A DNA stretch of 62,576 nucleotides from JADGGM01 sp027307005 (GTDB taxonomy: Bacteria; Gemmatimonadota; Gemmatimonadetes; Gemmatimonadales; Gemmatimonadaceae). The translations under genes and the position numbers were made by a program. Every line of letters begins with the position of its first letter. Position 1 is the stretch's first letter. Where the stretch lies: contig DATIEP010000084.1 in the NCBI GenBank assembly GCA_035455745.1, positions 1-62,576 of the forward strand, read 5' to 3'. Shown in pieces: positions 18,611 through 27,104 of the stretch. The notes below the pieces were generated by a model. That model was given only the letters and a program-made list of their open reading frames with translations, was not told where the DNA came from and did not search any database.

Positions 18611-19364
18611 TCTGGACGCCGTTGAGCCCGAGCAGCATCTCCACACTCGCCCCCGCCATCCCGGCTACCGGCACCTGCTCCTTGAGCACCACGCCGTCGC
18701 TCTTCCTCACCCACAACTTCTCCTCGCTCGTGCCTAACGTCAGCGACACGACCCAGGCATCGAACGCGCCGTCCGGCACGGCCAGGCGCTGCTCGCCCAC
18801 CGTCCGCAGCACCACCGGCACCACCCCGCTCTCGTGCTTGTCCACCGCCGTGAGCTTGGCCGACGCCGACCAGTTCGCGCCTAACGGCGACGCCGCGATC
18901 AACCCCTCGACCAGATAGAGCGTCGGCAGCGCGTCGCGCTCGTTCGCCGTCGCGACCGCCACCCGGCCGCTGTCGTCGTCGAACACCGTCCGTACGCTGT
19001 CGGCCGTGAACTCGGAGACCGTCTGCCCCGTCGGCGTGTGCTCGATCCGGTAGAGCGGCCGCAAATCGGCGCGCCCCACGTACACCGATTCCGCGTACTC
19101 CGCCGTGTGCATCTGCCGCGCGTCGATCACCAGCCAGGCCGCGGTCCCGTGATACGTGGTGTCCGTGAGGCTCACGGTGCGGAAGCCGATGCGCTGCGGC
19201 GTGCCCTCGCCCGTCACCAGCGTGATGACGTAGACCCACTTCATCGGTTTGAGACGGGCCACCGTCGCCGGCGCCGCAAGACGCGCCGGCACGGATTGCG
19301 TCGCCGCCGCCGGGCTCGCCGCCGCCGCCGCGAGCGCCGCCATGACCAACACCTTCGATGCCAT
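18573..19364 (-). CDS. Hypothetical secreted/periplasmic protein, 263 aa
   Basis: The start ATG at 19362-19364 has GGGAGG six bases upstream. It opens a signal peptide (MASKVLVMAALAAAAASPAAA) with likely cleavage after an AxA-type site. The mature part looks beta-rich (WVYVITLVTGEG, FRTVSLTDTTYHG, LYRIEHTPTGQTV), reminiscent of DUF3108-type outer-envelope proteins, but I cannot assign it. The last residues, ADTARTRTVRR, are read from GCGCGGACA repeats, so the original stop may have been lost. It is the last gene of the nine-gene operon that begins at 28870. Confidence 0.72.
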   Translation of the reverse strand: MASKVLVMAALAAAAASPAAATQSVPARLAAPATVARLKPMKWVYVITLVTGEGTPQRIGFRTVSLTDTTYHGTAAWLVIDARQMHTAEYAESVYVGRADLRPLYRIEHTPTGQTVSEFTADSVRTVFDDDSGRVAVATANERDALPTLYLVEGLIAASPLGANWSASAKLTAVDKHESGVVPVVLRTVGEQRLAVPDGAFDAWVVSLTLGTSEEKLWVRKSDGVVLKEQVPVAGMAGASVEMLLGLNGVQRADTARTRTVRR

Positions 19365-19393
19365 CACATGCCTCCCGCTCCGCCCGCGCAGCG

Positions 19394-21703
19394 TTAGGCG
19401 CGCGGGCCGCAAATGCGATCGAGATCCTCGAGTCCCATCAACACGTCGCGCGGCTTCGATCCATCCGGCGGACCGAGAATCCCCGCGTCGTGCAACTGAT
19501 CAATGATACGCGCCGCGCGGCCGTATCCCACCTTGAGACGCCGCTGCAGCAGCGACGTCGACCCCAATTGATGCTGGATCACCACCTCCGCCGCGTCGCG
19601 GAAGAGCTTGTCGCGGTCGCCCGGATCGTCGGCGTCGAGCAACGCGAGACCCGACTCCAACGCTTCCTTCTGCCGCACGATCTCGAGGATGTCCGGCTCG
19701 GAGACCTCTTCGGGCGCCAGCCCCTTCGCGGCAAGCGCCGCCCGCTTGGCCGTCTTCCGTTGCTCGTACCACTTCATCAGCCGCTCGGTGTCTTCGCCGC
19801 TGATGAACGCTCCCTGCAGGCGCGACGGCTCCGACTTCCCCGGCGGAATGAACAGCATGTCGCCATTGCCTAACAAGGTCTCGGCGCCCACGCCGTCGAT
19901 GATCGTGCGGCTGTCCACCTGCGACGCCACGCGGAACGCGATCCGGCTCGGAAAATTCGCCTTGATCAACCCCGTGATCACGTTCACGCTCGGCCGCTGC
20001 GTGGCCAGAATCAAGTGCAGGCCGATCGCGCGCGCCTTCTGCGCGATGAGCGCCAGCGGCGTCTCGATTTCCGCCTGCACGGTCATCATGAGATCTGCCA
20101 GCTCGTCGATCACGAGCACGATGTACGGCAGGATCCCGCCGCTGTACGTCAGATCCTCGAACGCCGCATCGGGCGTGCGCGGCTTGGTCAGCGGCGCGCC
20201 CGACTGCACCCGGCGGTTGAAGTCCTGGATGTTGCGGCACTGGTTCGCCGCCAGCAGCTCGTAGCGCTCCTGCATCTCGTCTTTGGCCCACTTGAGCACC
20301 GACGCCGCGTCGCGGTTGTCGGTGATCACCTTGTGCCGGAGATGCGGGAGCATGTTGTACACCGACAGCTCGACCATCTTCGGGTCCACCATCAGGAAGC
20401 GCAGCGTCCGCGGCGTGTGCCGATAGATGAGCCCGGTGATGATCGTGTTGACGCAGACCGACTTTCCCGACCCCGTGGCGCCGGCGATGAGCAGGTGCGG
20501 CATTTTCGCCAGGTCGGCGATGACCGGTTTGCCCTCCAGGTCCTTGCCTAACGCAATCGGCAGCGCCGCCCGCGCGGTCTGGAATTCGCGCGACTCGAGC
20601 AGCTCCCGGAACGCGACGATCTCCGACGTCGGGTTGGGCACTTCGACGCCGACCGCGCCCCGCCCCGGGATCGGCGCCACGATGCGGATGCTCGCCGCCC
20701 GCATGGCCAGCGCCAAATCGTTGGACAGATTCGCGATCTGGCGGACCTTGACGCCCGGCGCCGGCTCGACCTCGTACTGCGTGACCACGGGCCCCGTCGT
20801 ACGGCCGGTGATCTCGGCGTCCACGCGGAAGGTGCCTAACGCTTCCTTGAGCTTGACCGCCATCGCGTCCAGCTCGCGGCGGTTCACCTCGGCGTTGTGC
20901 GGCGGCGGCGGCGCGAGCAGGTCCGCCGGCGGCAGCTCGTCGTCGGCGGCGTCGGGGGTGGCCGACGCGTCGATCGCGGCCGCGATTTCCTCGTCGTGCT
21001 CGGCCGTGATCTCGGCTTTCGACTTCTTGCGGCGCCGGCCGCGCGGCCCGTCGCCCATCGCCGCATCGAGCCCCATCGGCTGCGGCGCGAACGGTTCGAT
21101 CGCCGGCATTTCCTCGGGCGACGGCTCGTTGATGTCGGCCGCCGGCGCGGCGACGGCCGCGCGCCGCCACGGCAGGCGCAACACGCCCGACGGCTGAATG
21201 CCGAACACGATGCGCACCGGGTTCCACGCCAGCGTGAAAATCGTCAGCGCGCAGAACGCCGCGATCACGAAGAGCCACGCGCCCCACGCAAGCGCTTCGA
21301 CCAGATAGAACGCGATGAAGCCGCCCCAGAACCCCGCCGAGTCGCTCCACCGGTGCCCGAGGTGCAGCGCGAGCGCGATGGCCACGGGCACCAACAGCAC
21401 GAGACCCACCACGAACAACAGCCAGTTTCTGTCGGTGTCCGAGCGCACGCGCCCGAAGAGCCGCAACGCGTGGATCGCCGGCAGCAACGGCACCAGGAAC
21501 GCCGCGGGCACTCCGACGAGCCACACCATCCCGGCGCGCGTGCACGCGCCCACGGGCCCCATGAGCGACCGCGTTTGATGGCACGCCCCGCCGGCGCCCG
21601 AGGTGCTCGACGCGACCGCCAGCGCGATGAACAGCGCCAGCGCCAACAGCGCGACGCCCGCCGCTTCCCGCTGCCGATGCGAGGGCGAAGGCGCGGCCGT
21701 CAC
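19394..21703 (-). CDS. ftsK: DNA translocase FtsK/SpoIIIE
   Basis: FtsK pumps chromosome DNA through the division septum. The 769-residue protein has an N-terminal membrane domain with several hydrophobic helices and an acidic linker. The motor domain has Walker A GATGSGKSVCVN and Walker B IVLVIDELADLMM. A C-terminal winged-helix gamma domain (TSLLQRRLKVGYGRAARIIDQL) reads orienting sequences in relatives. It starts at GTG three bases after comB. Its stop TAA lies within GCCTAAC, the motif over-represented across the window. Confidence 0.96.
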   Translation of the reverse strand: MTAAPSPSHRQREAAGVALLALALFIALAVASSTSGAGGACHQTRSLMGPVGACTRAGMVWLVGVPAAFLVPLLPAIHALRLFGRVRSDTDRNWLLFVVGLVLLVPVAIALALHLGHRWSDSAGFWGGFIAFYLVEALAWGAWLFVIAAFCALTIFTLAWNPVRIVFGIQPSGVLRLPWRRAAVAAPAADINEPSPEEMPAIEPFAPQPMGLDAAMGDGPRGRRRKKSKAEITAEHDEEIAAAIDASATPDAADDELPPADLLAPPPPHNAEVNRRELDAMAVKLKEALGTFRVDAEITGRTTGPVVTQYEVEPAPGVKVRQIANLSNDLALAMRAASIRIVAPIPGRGAVGVEVPNPTSEIVAFRELLESREFQTARAALPIALGKDLEGKPVIADLAKMPHLLIAGATGSGKSVCVNTIITGLIYRHTPRTLRFLMVDPKMVELSVYNMLPHLRHKVITDNRDAASVLKWAKDEMQERYELLAANQCRNIQDFNRRVQSGAPLTKPRTPDAAFEDLTYSGGILPYIVLVIDELADLMMTVQAEIETPLALIAQKARAIGLHLILATQRPSVNVITGLIKANFPSRIAFRVASQVDSRTIIDGVGAETLLGNGDMLFIPPGKSEPSRLQGAFISGEDTERLMKWYEQRKTAKRAALAAKGLAPEEVSEPDILEIVRQKEALESGLALLDADDPGDRDKLFRDAAEVVIQHQLGSTSLLQRRLKVGYGRAARIIDQLHDAGILGPPDGSKPRDVLMGLEDLDRICGPRA

Positions 21704-21706
21704 CGC

Positions 21707-22453
21707 CTAACGCTCCCGGTCGGGACCGAGCAGCGTGATCTGCCGGTCCTGATACACCGGAATCACCGGGTGCGCGTTCAGCGCGGCGCAGGCCACCAGA
21801 TCCTCGGCGAACCCCGCCTCGGCGAGCGCCCGCCCGTGCTCCGCATCGGCGAACAACCGGTCCAGCCGGTCGCCGTAGCGGCGGTCGAGCACCGTGCACG
21901 CGAACGCGCCGTCGCCTAACTCCGCGCCGTCGATCTGCTTGGTCACCATCCGCGTGTACCGTCCGGCGCACGCCGCGTCCTCGAGCGAAACCTGGCGGTC
22001 GCGTCCCGCGCACACGAGGCTGATGTCGGTGCCGCCGCGCGCCGCCGTGCGCAGCAGCGACGTCACCGCCGCCACGTTCACGTACGACGCGATCACCACA
22101 TCGCGCGCGCCCTGCAGGGCGAGCAACGTGGCCGTGCCGTTCGTCGTCGTGAACAGCACGGTCTTGCCGTCCACGGCCTCGCGCGTCATCTCCCGCGGCG
22201 AGTTGCCAAGATCGAATCCCGGGATCGGCTGCATCTTCCGCTCTCCCGCCGTGCGCACGTCGGCGCGCTCGAGCTGCTTGGCGCGCGTCATCACGGCATC
22301 GGCGCTTTCCAGAGGTACCACGTTGCGTGCGCCGTTGGCAAGCGCCGTCGCGATCGTGGTCGACGCCCGCAGCACGTCGATCACCGCAACCACCCGTCCC
22401 GTCACCGTCGCCGGCGCCAGCATCGACGGCCCGAACAACACATCGATTCGCAT
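21707..22453 (-). CDS. comB: 2-phosphosulfolactate phosphatase family (ComB)
   Basis: ComB removes phosphate from 2-phosphosulfolactate in coenzyme M or sulfolactate metabolism. The 248-residue protein shows the family pattern: VIDVLRASTTIATALANGA near the N-terminus, DLGNSPREM, TTTNGTATL and SLVCAGRDRQVSLEDAACAG. The ATG at 22451-22453 follows the accC stop by one base. No comA, comC or comDE homologue is visible, so the bacterial role is open. The TAG stop sits inside GTTAGGC. Confidence 0.85.
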   Translation of the reverse strand: MRIDVLFGPSMLAPATVTGRVVAVIDVLRASTTIATALANGARNVVPLESADAVMTRAKQLERADVRTAGERKMQPIPGFDLGNSPREMTREAVDGKTVLFTTTNGTATLLALQGARDVVIASYVNVAAVTSLLRTAARGGTDISLVCAGRDRQVSLEDAACAGRYTRMVTKQIDGAELGDGAFACTVLDRRYGDRLDRLFADAEHGRALAEAGFAEDLVACAALNAHPVIPVYQDRQITLLGPDRER

Positions 22454-22454
22454 C

Positions 22455-23807
22455 TCAAGGCTCCCGCAACAGCGACGCCTCACGCTCGAGAAACTTGGTG
22501 TCCACCTGGCCGGCCTGAAACGCCGCGTTCTGCATCACACGCGCGAGAAACGGAATGGTCGTCGTCACGCCTTCCAGCACGAAACTCTCGAGGGCCACCT
22601 GCACCCGCTTCACCGCTTCGGCGCGATCGCGCCCCTGACAGATGAGCTTCGCCAGCAACGAGTCGTAGAACGGCGGCACGGTGTAGCCGGCGTAGACGTG
22701 CGAGTCGATCCGCACGCCCGGTCCGCCGGGCGGATGGAACACGTCGATGCGACCGGGCGACGGTTGGAAATTGCGCGACGGATCCTCCGCATTCACACGC
22801 ACCTCGATCACGTGTCCGCGCAGCGGCGGCAGCTCGGCAATCGACAACGGCTCCCCCGCGGCCACGCGCAGCTGCTCCTTCACCAGATCCACGCCCGTGA
22901 GCATTTCGGTGACGCCGTGCTCGACCTGGATGCGCGTGTTCATTTCCATGAAGTAGTACGAACCGTCTTCGTCGAGCAGCATCTCGATCGTGCCGGCGCC
23001 GACGTAATCGATGGCTTTCGCGCCGCGGACGGCATCGTGTCCCATCCGCTCCCGTAAGGCAGGCCCAACGGCGGGGCTCGGCGCTTCCTCGATCAACTTC
23101 TGATGGCGGCGCTGCACGGAACAATCGCGTTCGCCTAAATGAATCACCCGGCCGTGCTTGTCGCCCACGATCTGGAACTCGATGTGCCGAGGTCGCGAGA
23201 GATACTTCTCGACGTACACGTCGCCTGAGCCGAACGCGGACAGCGCTTCGGACCGCGCGAGTTGGAACGCGCGCGAGAAATCCTCGGGGTCGTTCGCCAC
23301 GCGCATGCCCTTCCCGCCGCCGCCCGCCGCCGCCTTGATGATCACCGGGAATCCGATGTCGCGCGCGAAGCCGAGCGCTTCGTCCGCATCTTCGATCGGA
23401 CCCGGCGTGCCCGGAACGATGGGCACGCCCACCGCGGCCATGGCCTTGCGCGCGGCCGCTTTGTCCCCCATCACGCGAATCTGCTCGGCCGTCGGTCCGA
23501 TGAACGCGATGTTCGACGCGGCGCACGTCTCCGCGAACTCGGCGTTCTCGGCGAGGAATCCATAGCCGGGATGGATCGCGTCCGCGCCGGTGATCTCGGC
23601 CGCCGCGATGAGCCGCGGAATCTTGAGGTACGAGTCGCGCGCCGGCGGCGGCCCGATACAGACGTCGTCATCGGCGAAGCGCACGTGCAGCGACTCGCGG
23701 TCCGCCTCCGAATAGACGGCCACCGTCTGGACGCCTAACTCACGACACGCGCGAATCACCCGCAGCGCAATCTCGCCGCGATTCGCGATCAATACTTTCT
23801 TGAACAT
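22455..23807 (-). CDS. accC: Acetyl-CoA carboxylase, biotin carboxylase subunit
   Basis: AccC carboxylates the biotin carried by AccB, the first step of fatty acid synthesis. The 450-residue length is standard. MFKKVLIANRGEIALRVIRA opens the protein. The ATP-grasp glycine loop KAAAGGGGKGMR is at about 160, and EMNTRIQVEHGVTE near 285. It is separated from accB by the pilT-like gene, which is unusual. Confidence 0.97.
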   Translation of the reverse strand: MFKKVLIANRGEIALRVIRACRELGVQTVAVYSEADRESLHVRFADDDVCIGPPPARDSYLKIPRLIAAAEITGADAIHPGYGFLAENAEFAETCAASNIAFIGPTAEQIRVMGDKAAARKAMAAVGVPIVPGTPGPIEDADEALGFARDIGFPVIIKAAAGGGGKGMRVANDPEDFSRAFQLARSEALSAFGSGDVYVEKYLSRPRHIEFQIVGDKHGRVIHLGERDCSVQRRHQKLIEEAPSPAVGPALRERMGHDAVRGAKAIDYVGAGTIEMLLDEDGSYYFMEMNTRIQVEHGVTEMLTGVDLVKEQLRVAAGEPLSIAELPPLRGHVIEVRVNAEDPSRNFQPSPGRIDVFHPPGGPGVRIDSHVYAGYTVPPFYDSLLAKLICQGRDRAEAVKRVQVALESFVLEGVTTTIPFLARVMQNAAFQAGQVDTKFLEREASLLREP

Positions 23808-23850
23808 GCGCGACGGTCAGGGAACCGGGGGTCGGGACGCCCGCCGGGCC

Positions 23851-25032
23851 TCACGACGTGATGTCGCTCTGGAGCGCATCCCAGCTCTTGTCGCTCGAGC
23901 CCTCGACGCCCTGGACGCGCAATGCGAATTCGCTCGGGTTGGTCGCGAAGAACATCGCGCTCTCGTACGAAATCGCTTTCTTCCTGTACCACTGCATCAG
24001 CGATTGGTCGAAACTCTGCATGCCGTATTGCACCGTGCCTTCCCTGATCAGGTCCGGAATGTTGAGCGACTTCGTCATGTCGCGGATCTGATCGCGAACG
24101 GCCGCGGTGTTGATGAGGATCTCGCACGCCGGCACCCGCCCCGGCTTGTCGGCGCGCGGCACCAGGCGCAGCGACACCACCGCCGACAGCGCGCTCGCCA
24201 GCATGAACCGGACTTCGTTCTGCTGGTGCGGCGCATAGAACGACAACACCCGGCTGATGGTCTGCGTCGCGTCCGTCGTATGCAGCGTCGAGAAGACGAG
24301 GTGTCCCGTGTCGGCGGCTTTGAGCGCGACCTCGAGCGTCTCGATGTCGCGAATCTCGCCGATGAGAATCACGTCGGGATCCTGTCGCAGCACCCGGCGC
24401 AGCGCCGCCGCGAAGCTTCCCGTGTCGGCGCCGACTTCGCGCTGATTGATGCTCGAGTTGATGTCCCGGTGCAGGAACTCGATCGGATCTTCGATCGTGA
24501 TCACGTTCGCGTGGCGCTTCTCGTTGATGTGCTGGATCATCGCGGCGAGCGCCGTCGACTTTCCGGAGCCGGTGATTCCCGTCACGAGCACGAGGCCGCG
24601 CGGCCGCAGCGAGATGTCCGAAATGATCTGCGGCAGATTCAGCTCTTCGATCGTGCGCACCTGATAAGGCACCGACCGCAGCGCGTACGCAATCGTGCCG
24701 CGCTGTTGGTACACGTTCACACGAAAGCGTCCGATGCCGGGAACCCCGATCGCGAAGTCGGCTTCCTTGTGCTCCGCGAAATCCTTCACCTGCTTGGGCG
24801 TCATGATCTGCTCGGCGAGCGCCTTCAGCTCCTCCGGTCTCAGCGGCGGCACATCGAGCGAGCCCAAGTCACCGTTCACGCGCAGCACCGGCGGACGCCC
24901 GACTTTGAGGTGCAGGTCGGACGCGTTCTGCTGAATCATCCGCTGCAGGACCGCCTTGAAGTTGAATGCCGGCGCCTGTTGGGCAGGCGCGTTCGGGGAT
25001 TCGGACGCGCTCGAAACCGCGGGGTTAGCCAT
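23851..25032 (-). CDS. pilT: PilT/PilU-type twitching motility ATPase
   Basis: This 393-residue hexameric retraction ATPase belongs to type IV pili. It has Walker A GITGSGKST, the Asp box IEDPIEFLH, Walker B VILIGEIRD and a His box GHLVFSTLHTTDA. The C-terminal extension ending DALQSDITS recalls PilU-like paralogues. The ATG at 25030-25032 overlaps the accB stop by 8 bases; an upstream in-frame start would lie inside accB. No other pil gene is nearby. PilT or PilU cannot be separated confidently. Confidence 0.9.
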   Translation of the reverse strand: MANPAVSSASESPNAPAQQAPAFNFKAVLQRMIQQNASDLHLKVGRPPVLRVNGDLGSLDVPPLRPEELKALAEQIMTPKQVKDFAEHKEADFAIGVPGIGRFRVNVYQQRGTIAYALRSVPYQVRTIEELNLPQIISDISLRPRGLVLVTGITGSGKSTALAAMIQHINEKRHANVITIEDPIEFLHRDINSSINQREVGADTGSFAAALRRVLRQDPDVILIGEIRDIETLEVALKAADTGHLVFSTLHTTDATQTISRVLSFYAPHQQNEVRFMLASALSAVVSLRLVPRADKPGRVPACEILINTAAVRDQIRDMTKSLNIPDLIREGTVQYGMQSFDQSLMQWYRKKAISYESAMFFATNPSEFALRVQGVEGSSDKSWDALQSDITS

Positions 25033-25555
25033 TGGGGTCGATCCGGAAGAGGACCTGTCCGTACTCCACCGGGTGCGCATCGCTGACGAGCACTTCGCGC
25101 ACGATGCCGGCGTACTCGGACTCGATCTCGTTCATGATCTTCATCGCCTCGATGATGCAGAGGATTTCGCCCTTGGCGATGCGCGATCCTTCGCTGACGT
25201 ACGCCGCCGCGCCGGGCTCCGGCGAGCGATAGAACGTTCCGACCATCGGCGACTTGACCTCGAGCAATTTCGGCTTCGACGGCTCGGCAGGCGCCGACGC
25301 GGCGTCGGGTGTGGTCGAAACGCCGTCGGCGGGAGTCAGGCGAGAAGCGGGAAGCGGCGCCGGCATCAACGCCGGCGCCGTCATCGGCACGGCCACCTGA
25401 ACCGGCGCCGCGGCTGTCGCGAGCCCTACGCCCCGCTGCTGCGGCGTCTTCGAGATGCGGATCTTCATGCCCTTGTCGGACGAGATCTCGATCGAATCTA
25501 CCGAAGACCCGTCGAGCAACTCGACGAGCTTCTTCACGTAGCGCAGGTCAATCAT
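25025..25555 (-). CDS. accB: Acetyl-CoA carboxylase, biotin carboxyl carrier protein
   Basis: AccB carries biotin between the carboxylase and transferase half reactions. The 176-residue protein has an N-terminal KKLVELLDGSSVDSIEISS segment, a Pro/Ala-rich hinge at about 45-90, and the biotinyl domain with the lysine in EAMKIMNEIES. It is coupled to the pilT-like gene by an 8-base overlap, and accC follows that gene. Confidence 0.96.
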   Translation of the reverse strand: MIDLRYVKKLVELLDGSSVDSIEISSDKGMKIRISKTPQQRGVGLATAAAPVQVAVPMTAPALMPAPLPASRLTPADGVSTTPDAASAPAEPSKPKLLEVKSPMVGTFYRSPEPGAAAYVSEGSRIAKGEILCIIEAMKIMNEIESEYAGIVREVLVSDAHPVEYGQVLFRIDPNG

Positions 25556-25585
25556 AGGTGTGTCAGAGATGACTCCCTCCCGACG

Positions 25586-26674
25586 TCAGCCGACTTCGAG
25601 GAGCTCGCGCGAAAATGTCGTGAGAATTGTCGCGCTGTCACGGCCGAGTACCACGTCATCTTCCACGCGAACTCCGCCCCACCCAGCGCGATACACTCCC
25701 GGCTCGATCGTGACGACGGCGCGCTCGGGGAGCACCGCCTCCGTCGTCCGCGCCAACCGCGGTGCTTCGTGCACTTCGATTCCAATTCCGTGTCCGAGGC
25801 TGTGACCGAACGCCTCGCCCCAACCGCGCTCCTCAATGTAGCGTCGAGCCAACGCATCGGCATCCTTGCCGGTCATGCCGGCGCGGACGAGAGCCGACGC
25901 CCGTTCGTTGGCCGTGCGAACGATGTCGTGCACATCGCGTTGCTCCGGCGTCGCGCGGCCAACGATGACCGTCCGCGTGATGTCGGAGCAATAGCCGTCC
26001 ACTATGGCACCGAAATCAATGAGAAGGAAGTCGCCCGCGCGAACTTGCCGGGTGCCGGCTCGAGCGTGCGGAAGCGCCGATCGTTCACCCGAGGCGACGA
26101 TCGTCTCGAACGGGAAGCCGGTGCTGCCCGCATCGCGCAGCGCCAGCTCGAGCGCGCCGGCGATCTCGAGCTCCGTCTGTCCTGCACGCACTCCGGCCAA
26201 TGTTCGCTCGAGCGCGCGCTCTGCGACGCGTGCGGCCGACGCGATACTCTCGATCTCGCCCGCGTCTTTCTGCTCGCGCAGCGTCTCGACGAGATCCGTC
26301 GTTGCGCGCCACTGCCACCGGGCACCGGCATTCAACAATCGCTCGAAATCGCGGTGCACCAGATACGCCGACTCGAATCCCACGACGTCCAGACCGGTCA
26401 TGTCGGCCATCTGCCGCCAGACGCCGGTCCATAGGCTCTGCGCTTCTATGGCGACGCGCGCCAGGTCGCCCACTTCTTCCTGGACTTGTGTTGCGTAACG
26501 AAAGTCGGTGACGAGCAGCAGGTCCCGCTCCGACACCACGACCATCGCGCTCGAGCCGGAGAATCCGGTCAGGTACCGGATGTTAGGCAGGCTCGTGATC
26601 AGCAGGCCATCGAGGTGCGCTGCGCGCAGCGCGGCGGCGAGCGCCGCCACGCGCGCGGACCGGCGGTCACTCAC
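25586..26674 (-). CDS. pepP: Xaa-Pro aminopeptidase (M24 family)
   Basis: This M24 metallopeptidase removes N-terminal residues before proline. Its 362 residues comprise a creatinase-type N-domain and a pita-bread C-domain. Metal ligands are visible as LIDFGAIVDGYCSDITRT (two Asp), FGHSLGHGIGIEVHE (His, Glu) and VVTIEPGVY (Glu). Closely related prolidases are possible. It overlaps aroQ by 8 bases and lies 30 bases before accB, as in several bacteria with aroQ-pepP-efp/accB order. Confidence 0.92.
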   Translation of the reverse strand: MSDRRSARVAALAAALRAAHLDGLLITSLPNIRYLTGFSGSSAMVVVSERDLLLVTDFRYATQVQEEVGDLARVAIEAQSLWTGVWRQMADMTGLDVVGFESAYLVHRDFERLLNAGARWQWRATTDLVETLREQKDAGEIESIASAARVAERALERTLAGVRAGQTELEIAGALELALRDAGSTGFPFETIVASGERSALPHARAGTRQVRAGDFLLIDFGAIVDGYCSDITRTVIVGRATPEQRDVHDIVRTANERASALVRAGMTGKDADALARRYIEERGWGEAFGHSLGHGIGIEVHEAPRLARTTEAVLPERAVVTIEPGVYRAGWGGVRVEDDVVLGRDSATILTTFSRELLEVG

Positions 26675-27104
26675 GCTCGAGGGAGGCGACGATCCCGCGG
26701 AGCGCGAGCTCGTAGCCGCGCGCGCCGAATCCGCACACCAACGCGAGGGCGCTCGGGGCGAGCATCGACTGCCGACGCTCCGGTTCGCGCGCGAAGATGT
26801 TGCTCAAGTGCACTTCGACGAACGGCACCTGCACGGCGGCGAACGCATCGCGGATGGCGAGGCTGCTGTGGCTGTACGCGCCGGCATTGATGAGCGCGCC
26901 ATCGACGCGGCCGCGCAGCGATTGAATCACATCCACCAACTCGCCTTCTCCGTTCCGTTGGGCGAATTCCAATTCCACGTGCAAGTCGCGCGCGACGTCG
27001 CGCAGATGCTGTTCGATCTCGTCCAGCGATTGGCGTCCGTACAGCTCCGGTTCTCGAACGCCGAGGAGATTGAGATTCGGTCCGTTGAGGACGGCGATGC
27101 GCAC
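26667..27104 (-). CDS. aroQ: 3-dehydroquinate dehydratase, type II
   Basis: AroQ dehydrates 3-dehydroquinate in the shikimate pathway. The family motif IAVLNGPNLNLLGVREPELYG is at the N-terminus, with catalytic Tyr in the YG pair. INAGAYSHSSLAIRDA and VEVHLSNIFARE follow. I use the GTG at 27102-27104 (145 residues), which overlaps the TPR gene stop by one base; the longer open frame would add residues that overlap that gene. Confidence 0.95.
   Translation of the reverse strand: MRIAVLNGPNLNLLGVREPELYGRQSLDEIEQHLRDVARDLHVELEFAQRNGEGELVDVIQSLRGRVDGALINAGAYSHSSLAIRDAFAAVQVPFVEVHLSNIFAREPERRQSMLAPSALALVCGFGARGYELALRGIVASLERE

Noticed and set aside
18409..19239. Long antisense open frames over several genes (for example 18409-19239, 27128-27841 and 6282-7307)
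   Set aside because: They are Arg/Gly/Ala-rich frames expected in high-GC DNA, and lie opposite genes with clear homology or signal peptides.
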